Shown: positions 1 to 4,224 of the stretch, piece after piece
Layout of the letters: each line of letters starts with the position of its first letter
How positions within the stretch are numbered: position 1 is the first letter of the stretch
Assembly (NCBI GenBank): GCA_019114115.1
Contig: DXGD01000052.1
Coordinates: forward strand, 1-7,611
Direction of reading: 5' to 3'
Source of the DNA: Candidatus Nesterenkonia stercoripullorum
Lineage (GTDB): Bacteria > Actinomycetota > Actinomycetes > Actinomycetales > Micrococcaceae
DNA length: 7,611 nucleotides
Translations under genes and position numbers: made by a program
The notes under the pieces: generated by a model
The model's input: only the letters and a program-made list of their open reading frames with translations
Told to the model about the DNA's origin: nothing
The model's database searches: none

Positions 1-1152
1 TACGAGATCCAGAACTACATCCACGCCGTCCAGGAGCTGACCACGACGACGCTGCGTAACGTCGTCGGCGGAATGCACCTTGAGGCAGCGCTGACCTCCC
101 GTGATCAGATCAACGGGCAGTTGCGGGGCGAGCTGGACAAGGTGACCGGCCGGTGGGGAATCCGGGTGGCCCGAGTCGAGCTGAAGGCCATCGAGCCGCC
201 GATGTCGATCCAGGACTCCATGGAGAAGCAGATGCGCGCCGAGCGGGATCGTCGCGCGGCGATCCTCACCGCCGAGGGAACCAAGCAGTCGGCCATTCTG
301 ACCGCAGAAGGAGAACGTCAGGCCGCCATCCTCGCCGCCGAAGGCGAGGCGCAGGCCCGCATTCTCGCGGCCAACGCGGAGGCTCAGGCCATTGAGACCG
401 TCTTCACCGCCGTCCACGATTCCGAGCCCGGCCCAGAGCTGCTCTCCTATCAGTACCTGCAGACTCTTCCTGAGCTCGCCAAAGGCGATTCAAACACGAT
501 GTGGGTCATTCCGGGCGAGTTCGGTGACGCCCTGAAGTCATTCTCCGGGGCGTTCAGCGGTGAACGCGGGGACGCCACCGATCACCGGTCGGCGGAGGAT
601 CGCGAAGCCGAACGCTCGGCGCGGTCAGAGCGGCTGAAGGAACGCCGCCGCGAGAAGGAGGCCGAGGCCAGCCAGCGGCGAGGCAAGCCGGCGATCTCGG
701 ATGCGATCGCCAGTCTCGCGGAATCCGCCAGGTCGACGTCGGTCACCGATGAGAACCCTCACTACGAGAGCGCTCAGGCCCTGGAGGATGAGGCCCGCAA
801 GGCTGAGACCGGCAATGCTCGGACTGCCGCTGACCGCGCGGCCGGTGGCCCCGCGGACGCCGGATCCGATGCGCTGCAGCGCGTGGCGGACTCCGCACCC
901 ACCGAAGCCCTGCCGCCGTCCAGCTCCTCCCCGGCAGCAGAATTCGACAGCGCAGATCCAGCGCAGGCCGCCGAACGGCAGGCACAGCATGAGTCGGGGC
1001 ACGACCCGCAGGGTCAGCAGGGCCAGGGTCAGGAGGGTCAGGGTCAGCAGGGCCAACGCCCTCAGCCCGGTCAGCAGTGGGGAAACCAGCACCGTGACTG
1101 GGGAGAGCAGGCGCGTGACTGGGGCGAACAGCAGAACTGGGGACAGCGCTGA
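1..1152 (+). CDS. SPFH/band-7 domain protein, 5'-truncated by window edge
   Basis: The open frame enters at base 1 without a start and ends at TGA 1150-1152, giving 383 visible residues. The first ~75 residues look like the distal half of an SPFH (stomatin/prohibitin/HflK/QmcA-like) domain, with LRNVVGGM, an LTSRDQIN-type segment, and RWGIRVARVELKAIEPP, a hallmark of the family. Visible residues ~86-129 are four 11-residue repeats (ILTAEG/ILAAEG types) that should form the coiled coil. A conserved-looking segment around LLSYQYLQTLPELAKGDSNT and WVIPGEFGDAL follows. After about residue 187 the protein becomes a long charged, low-complexity tail ending in Gln/Gly/Trp repeats. SPFH proteins are membrane-anchored oligomeric scaffolds of lipid microdomains and often regulate proteases. 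The membrane anchor would lie upstream of the window. The gene sits 85 bp upstream of rbpA on the same strand. The family call is firm; the specific function is unknown. Confidence 0.9.
   Translation, partial: YEIQNYIHAVQELTTTTLRNVVGGMHLEAALTSRDQINGQLRGELDKVTGRWGIRVARVELKAIEPPMSIQDSMEKQMRAERDRRAAILTAEGTKQSAILTAEGERQAAILAAEGEAQARILAANAEAQAIETVFTAVHDSEPGPELLSYQYLQTLPELAKGDSNTMWVIPGEFGDALKSFSGAFSGERGDATDHRSAEDREAERSARSERLKERRREKEAEASQRRGKPAISDAIASLAESARSTSVTDENPHYESAQALEDEARKAETGNARTAADRAAGGPADAGSDALQRVADSAPTEALPPSSSSPAAEFDSADPAQAAERQAQHESGHDPQGQQGQGQEGQGQQGQRPQPGQQWGNQHRDWGEQARDWGEQQNWGQR
256..387 (+). repeat. Four in-frame 33-bp (11-residue) coiled-coil repeats
   Basis: Within the SPFH gene, four consecutive 11-residue units read AAILTAEGTKQ, SAILTAEGERQ, AAILAAEGEAQ and ARILAANAEAQ. 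The Ile-Leu pair, the acidic residue and the closing Gln recur at fixed positions. The DNA has diverged at third positions, so this is an old protein-level repeat and not a recent duplication. An 11-residue (hendecad) period is typical of the long helical coiled coil after SPFH domains. Confidence 0.8.
1009..1149 (+). repeat. Low-complexity Gln/Gly and DWGEQ repeats at the SPFH C-terminus
   Basis: A 17-bp sequence, CAGGGTCAGCAGGGCCA, occurs exactly at 1009-1025 and again at 1039-1055, 30 bp apart. It encodes GQ-rich units (GQQGQGQEGQGQQGQ). A second short repeat, CGTGACTGGGG, lies at 1093-1103 and 1114-1124, 21 bp apart. It encodes two copies of RDWGEQ, followed by a degenerate QNWGQ at the very C-terminus. 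The near-identical DNA suggests recent slippage expansion or contraction. Confidence 0.75.
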
Positions 1153-1169
1153 GCTGCCGTCCGGCTCCA

Positions 1170-1195
1170 GGAATAATGCGCTGCGTTCTGGCGTT
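1170..1195 (+). promoter_or_regulatory. Candidate SigR/SigH-type (thiol-stress sigma factor) promoter of rbpA
   Basis: GGAAT at 1170-1174 is followed after exactly 18 bp by GTT at 1193-1195. This matches the GGAAT-N18/19-GTT pattern of Streptomyces SigR and mycobacterial SigH promoters. rbpA is an established SigR-regulon member in Streptomyces coelicolor, so both motif and position (43 bp before the start codon) fit. Transcription would begin near 1201-1204, leaving a 5' leader of about 35 nt. A TATAAG box at 1202-1207 might serve a housekeeping promoter, but I see no good -35 for it. Read-through from the SPFH gene is also possible. Confidence 0.45.
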
Positions 1196-1237
1196 TGCGC
1201 GTATAAGTTCCCTAGTACCTCCTGAAGGAGAGCAGCA

Positions 1238-1582
1238 ATGAGTGATCGTAGCCTTCGCGGCATGCGCCTGGGCGCCCAGTCCATGGAAACAGAGCAGGGC
1301 GTGGAGCCCGCTCCTCGCCAGGACGTGGAGTATGTGTGCGAAGACGGTGAGCGCATCGTCGTGACCTTCTCCGCTGAGGCAGAGATCCCCGCGACCTGGA
1401 CCTCCCCCACAGGCAAAGAGGGCGTCCTGGTCGATGGCAGCAAGCCGGACGCGGAGCCGGAGAAGGCCGCGCGCACCCACTGGGACATGCTGCTGGAGCG
1501 TCGTTCCACCGAGGAGCTCGAAGAGATCCTCGAGGAGCGGCTGAAGCAGCTTCGGCAGCGCCGCGGCGAGAAAGTCGCCTGA
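1238..1582 (+). CDS. rbpA: RNA polymerase-binding protein RbpA
   Basis: This 114-residue protein closely matches RbpA, the actinobacterial factor that binds RNA polymerase and group 1/2 sigma factors, stabilises the open complex and affects rifampicin tolerance. The N-terminal tail (RSLRGMRLGAQSMETEQG, APRQ) corresponds to the RbpA tail and the start of the core domain. The core spans about residues 27-70, with EAEIPATW as a hallmark. A basic linker around residues 70-80 leads to the sigma-interaction domain THWDMLLERRS plus EELEEILEERL. In the S. coelicolor protein C34, H38, C56 and C59 bind zinc. Here only C34 remains (E38, S56, G59), so the core is probably zinc-free, as in M. tuberculosis. 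The ATG is supported by GAAGGAG at 1224-1230, 7 nt upstream. The gene converges on ppm, as Rv2050 does on Rv2051c. Confidence 0.97.
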   Translation: MSDRSLRGMRLGAQSMETEQGVEPAPRQDVEYVCEDGERIVVTFSAEAEIPATWTSPTGKEGVLVDGSKPDAEPEKAARTHWDMLLERRSTEELEEILEERLKQLRQRRGEKVA

Positions 1583-1613
1583 GCCGCCCGTGAAATACTA
1601 GCTTTCCCGCACC

Positions 1614-1667
1614 GCTGAAGGGGCGGTGCCGATTCAGATCATTCTGATCCGGCACCGCCCCTTCAGC
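1614..1667. terminator. Strong hairpin between convergent rbpA and ppm, likely bidirectional terminator
   Basis: GCTGAAGGGGCGGTGCCG at 1614-1631 is perfectly complementary to CGGCACCGCCCCTTCAGC at 1650-1667 (18 bp). A 2x2 internal loop then leads to a further 5-bp stem, TCAGA (1634-1638) with TCTGA (1643-1647), closed by a TCAT tetraloop. It lies 31 nt after the rbpA stop and about 118 nt after the ppm stop. Neither side has a clean U-tract, which is common for actinobacterial terminators. Being symmetric, it can fold in both transcripts. Confidence 0.85.
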
Positions 1668-1686
1668 ATGTATAAGGCAACTCGGG

Positions 1687-1770
1687 TTGCGCAGTGTGCA
1701 TTGCGCAGTGTGCATTACGCAATGTGGATTGCGGAGTGTGGAATACGCAGTGTCTACTGCACGCAATCTG
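1687..1770. repeat. 14-bp tandem repeat array in the rbpA-ppm spacer
   Basis: Units start every 14 bp: TTGCGCAGTGTGCA at 1687-1700 and an identical copy at 1701-1714, then TTACGCAATGTGGA (1715-1728), TTGCGGAGTGTGGA (1729-1742), ATACGCAGTGTCTA (1743-1756) and a badly degraded sixth unit to 1770. Each unit has a TGCGCA/TACGCA core followed by GTGTG. A related perfect palindrome, ACTGCGCAGT, lies at 1777-1786 and touches the ppm stop codon. No credible gene occupies the array; the open frames crossing it are shadows. The role is unknown: it could be a protein-binding array, part of the 3' UTR of either gene, or a slippage product. Confidence 0.85.
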
Positions 1771-1785
1771 CGGCCCACTGCGCAG

Positions 1786-2529
1786 TCATCCGCGCAGCAG
1801 CCCGGTCGCCCTCCTGGTCAGTGTCCGCGCCCGCGCGGTCAGGCCCCACTTCGTCACGTTCGTCATGGCTTCGAGGACGATCCCGGAGTTCATCTTCGAC
1901 TCCCCCATCGTGCGTTCGACGAACGTGATCGGAACTTCCACGATCCGGCCACGCAGCCCCGCCACACGGAACGTCATATCCACCTGGAAGCCGTATCCGA
2001 CGGACTCTATGGCGTCGAGGTCGATCGACTCCAATATCGTGCGCCGGAAGACGCGGAACCCCGCCGTCACATCCCGCACCCGAAGGCCCAGCAGGGTCCG
2101 GGAGTAGAGGCTGCCCAGCCGGGAGATGATCTCGCGGTGCACCGGCCAGTTCACGACGGCGCCACCTGGAACCCACCGGGAGCCGATCACCAGGTCTGCT
2201 TCGTCGATCATGTCAAGAAGCTCTGGGAGCTGCTCAGGCTGGTGAGAACCGTCGGCGTCGAGCTCCACCAGGACGTCGTAACCGCGCTCCATGCCCCAGC
2301 GAAACCCGGCGATATAGGCACCGCCGAGGCCGTTCTTCGTCTCTCGATGCAGCACGTGGATCTGCTCATCCCGAGCAGCCAGCCGGTCAGCGTAGTCGCC
2401 TGTGCCGTCAGGGCTGTTGTCGTCGACGATGAGCACGTCGCTGTGCGGCACTGCCTGCCGCAGCCTGCGCACTGTGATGGGAATCGTGTCGATCTCGTTG
2501 AACGTGGGGATGATCGTCAGTGTCTTCAC
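1786..2529 (-). CDS. ppm: Polyprenol monophosphomannose synthase (GT2 family)
   Basis: The 247-residue protein is a dolichol-phosphate-mannose-synthase-type GT2 enzyme. It transfers mannose from GDP-mannose to polyprenyl phosphate at the cytoplasmic face of the membrane, making the donor for lipomannan/lipoarabinomannan-type glycans and protein O-mannosylation. Motifs visible are IIPTFNE (residues 6-12), VDDNSPDGT (35-43), the metal/nucleotide site ELDADGSHQPE with DAD at 91-93, IGSRWVPGG (115-123), DVTAGFRVFRR (153-163) and ERTMGESKM (205-213). There is no transmembrane segment, and the basic C-terminus may touch the membrane. In M. tuberculosis Ppm1 this domain is fused to an Lnt-like membrane domain; here it stands alone. 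The start is GTG, fixed by the motif position. A GAGGAAA lies about 12 nt upstream, which is rather far, and the start overlaps the stop of a possible leader ORF. It is the last gene of the leftward cluster. Confidence 0.95.
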   Translation of the reverse strand: MKTLTIIPTFNEIDTIPITVRRLRQAVPHSDVLIVDDNSPDGTGDYADRLAARDEQIHVLHRETKNGLGGAYIAGFRWGMERGYDVLVELDADGSHQPEQLPELLDMIDEADLVIGSRWVPGGAVVNWPVHREIISRLGSLYSRTLLGLRVRDVTAGFRVFRRTILESIDLDAIESVGYGFQVDMTFRVAGLRGRIVEVPITFVERTMGESKMNSGIVLEAMTNVTKWGLTARARTLTRRATGLLRG

Positions 2530-2558
2530 GTGGCGTCTCGATTTCCTCGTCGGGTCAT
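2526..2558 (-). other. Possible 10-codon leader ORF overlapping the ppm start
   Basis: An ATG at 2558-2556 opens a frame MTRRGNRDAT, then TGA at 2528-2526. The stop overlaps the ppm GTG start as GTGA. It is preceded by a purine-rich GGGAGAGG ending 7 nt before the ATG, a better-placed SD than the one directly before ppm. This layout fits translational coupling, with ribosomes finishing the short frame and restarting at GTG. So short a frame can arise by chance, and only comparison with relatives could make it convincing. Confidence 0.25.
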
Positions 2559-2619
2559 GTCCTGTCCTCTCCCGGCACCAGCCGCAGCACTACGGCACAC
2601 AGTGTACGACGCCGAAGGC

Positions 2620-4095
2620 TCAGTCTCGGCCCTGCGTGATGTGATGCCAGACACCATCAATGACCGTGGCCGTCAGCTGGGGAACCGAGGCACCATCCAA
2701 GTACGGCAGAAGAGGCGTCCTGGACCGCGCATCTGTGCTCCATGCGGCTACCCGGGACTCCGGCGTCTGGACTGCCAGCGCGTCGGCCTCCCACAGGGCG
2801 AAGGTCGCCGGCTCTCCTGCGTTCAGGTGGCCCAACGAAGCCGGTGGCTGGGCGGGCCCAGCAGGCAGCGCTCTCCGAGCTCCTCTGACCTGAGCGTTGA
2901 AGGCGGCCCGGACTGAGAGCGAATCTGTCTCCCGATGGACGAGTCCTGCGACGAGCCGCCAAGGGTTCTCCCCCTCCGGCGCTGCCGCGAAGGCAGGGAC
3001 TCCGACGCTCAAAGCAGTCGCCAGATGTCCGGCACTGGTGAAGCAGACATGCACGGCCGTGTTGAGCAGCTGTTCCCAGAGCTCCCGGTCCGGTGTGTCG
3101 AAGCCGACCACGATGCTGGGGCGGCCTGCGGCGGCACTGCGACCCTGAGCCAGCAGCTCGCGGTGGGTGGCGACCAATGACTCGACGAATCGTGCCGCCG
3201 CCGCGTCGTCCATACCTGGCTGAGGGGATTCAGCAGCGACCTCATCGTCGTGCGGCTGTGCATCGGACCGATCGGCAGCCAGAATGAGCTGACGGCCTTC
3301 ATCCCGGGCGAACCTTCGCCAGCCGAGCAGCACCTCCAGTGCCTTCCCGGGCGAGGCCTCCCCCAGCAGACCGGCGGGAAACTCGACGGCGAGCTCCCGG
3401 GAGGTCAGGCCGGAGGCTGCGCTGACATCCGACCCGGAATCCGTCCCGGCACTTGTGCCGGAGACCAATGCGTCGTCGAGATGGGACTCGATACTCCGCA
3501 GCACAGCACTGGCACGCCGCGTCGGATCCTCAGACCCTCCGATCTCGCCGGCGTCCGCACCGCGGAGCGCGATAATGGGCTGGACTGGTATCGGGTGTGC
3601 CGCGGCAGCGCAGATGATCTCTGCCACCCCCCGCGCGATCTGCTCGCGCACTGAGCTCTCCGCGAGCTCATGACCGACAGGGACATCCACCGTCAGGCGC
3701 AACAACCCGACACCACCGCCCAGGGCAGCTCCCATCCGCTGTCGGAGCCCCCGGATCTCCTCGTCGGCCGTGTGCTCCCCGTCGAATGACGGCGTCAGGT
3801 GCAGCCATCCTGCGAAGGCCGGGGCCGCCAGAGCCCCCTCAGCGTCACAGCGCTGTGCGGGCTGGCCGGGAAGGTGGCGCACCGACTCCTCGGCGCCGAT
3901 CCAGGAGACTGTTCCGTCCTCCACGATGAACGCATCGGCATAGGGTTCTGACGTGCTGTGGACCGTTGCATTGTGCACAGCATAGGCGGGTCCTGTCGGG
4001 GCAGATCGTGCCGGGACCGTACCCGCAGAGGTGCCATTGCTGGGTGGTCCTGCCTCCGACCGCTCTGGTCGGCCGTCTTCATGATCTGGGCGCAT
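2620..4095 (-). CDS. Degenerate amidohydrolase-family protein (probably non-catalytic)
   Basis: This 491-residue protein has the frame of a YtcJ-like amidohydrolase. The N-terminal beta-domain is YAVHNATVHSTSEPYADAF then VEDGTVSWIGA (about residues 38-70). A C-terminal return is visible as LSVRAAFNAQVRGARRAL (393-410), GEPATFALWEADAL (427-440) and VAAWSTDARSRTPLLPYL. The catalytic signatures are missing. Where family members have PAFVDxHxH this protein reads PAFAGWLHL (92-100), with Leu at both metal-His positions. Where they have a GSDxP-type metal Asp before NPW, it has FAAAPEGENPW (369-379). I also find no HAIGD or EH motif in the middle. Residues ~212-230 are a Ser/Gly/Thr-rich low-complexity insert. 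ATG is preceded by GAGAGGA at 4 nt spacing. It lies between helY and ppm in the same direction. Family assignment is fairly sure; function is unknown, perhaps a binding or structural role. Confidence 0.8.
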   Translation of the reverse strand: MRPDHEDGRPERSEAGPPSNGTSAGTVPARSAPTGPAYAVHNATVHSTSEPYADAFIVEDGTVSWIGAEESVRHLPGQPAQRCDAEGALAAPAFAGWLHLTPSFDGEHTADEEIRGLRQRMGAALGGGVGLLRLTVDVPVGHELAESSVREQIARGVAEIICAAAAHPIPVQPIIALRGADAGEIGGSEDPTRRASAVLRSIESHLDDALVSGTSAGTDSGSDVSAASGLTSRELAVEFPAGLLGEASPGKALEVLLGWRRFARDEGRQLILAADRSDAQPHDDEVAAESPQPGMDDAAAARFVESLVATHRELLAQGRSAAAGRPSIVVGFDTPDRELWEQLLNTAVHVCFTSAGHLATALSVGVPAFAAAPEGENPWRLVAGLVHRETDSLSVRAAFNAQVRGARRALPAGPAQPPASLGHLNAGEPATFALWEADALAVQTPESRVAAWSTDARSRTPLLPYLDGASVPQLTATVIDGVWHHITQGRD

Positions 4096-4147
4096 ATATT
4101 CCTCTCAAGCGTCGTGAAGGAAGGGGGTCTTGATGGCCGCTCCCACC

Positions 4148-4169
4148 GTCGAGCCTGTGCGGGCTCGAC
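4148..4169. other. 8-bp stem-loop in the helY-amidohydrolase spacer
   Basis: GTCGAGCC (4148-4155) and GGCTCGAC (4162-4169) form a perfect 8-bp stem around a 6-nt loop (TGTGCG). On the leftward transcript it lies about 55 nt after the helY stop and just over 50 nt before the downstream start. No U-tract follows, so it may be a weak terminator, an mRNA-stabilising hairpin, or a by-product of the periodic repeats that overlap it. A second inverted pair, TCGACAC (4165-4171) with GTGTCGA (4194-4200), uses part of the same sequence, so the two folds exclude each other. Confidence 0.5.
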
Positions 4170-4212
4170 ACTGTGCGCGCACGACGCCGCAATGTGTCGA
4201 CGCTGTGCAGGA
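4149..4212. repeat. Imperfect 16-bp periodic repeat between helY and the amidohydrolase gene
   Basis: Successive 16-bp units start at 4149 (TCGAGCCTGTGCGGGC), 4165 (TCGACACTGTGCGCGC), 4181 (ACGACGCCGCAATGTG, degraded) and 4197 (TCGACGCTGTGCAGGA). The first 12 bases of units 2 and 4 agree at 11 of 12 positions, and units 1 and 2 at 10 of 12. A perfect palindrome, GTGCGCGCAC, sits at 4173-4182. The array fills half of the 129-bp spacer. Its role is unknown. Confidence 0.6.
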
Positions 4213-4224
4213 CGGTAGGCCAGG

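Noticed and set aside
625..1509. 294-codon open frame on the - strand opposite the SPFH gene tail and rbpA
   Set aside because: It is a mirror of third-position GC bias and of the low-complexity tail. It spans a real gene boundary and has no recognisable domain.
1687..1770. The 14-bp repeats as a CRISPR array or an origin iteron cluster
   Set aside because: Units are directly abutting with no spacers, there are no cas or replication genes, and the setting is a chromosomal housekeeping locus.
2601..2606. TACACT on the minus strand as a -10 box for a separate ppm promoter
   Set aside because: The -10 match is fair, but no acceptable -35 lies 16-19 bp upstream; the evidence is too thin to annotate.
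1687..2916. 409-codon open frame on the + strand opposite ppm and the amidohydrolase gene
   Set aside because: It lies antisense to two recognisable genes and begins within the 14-bp repeats. Its protein is Arg/Pro/His-rich like a high-GC shadow frame, with no family likeness.
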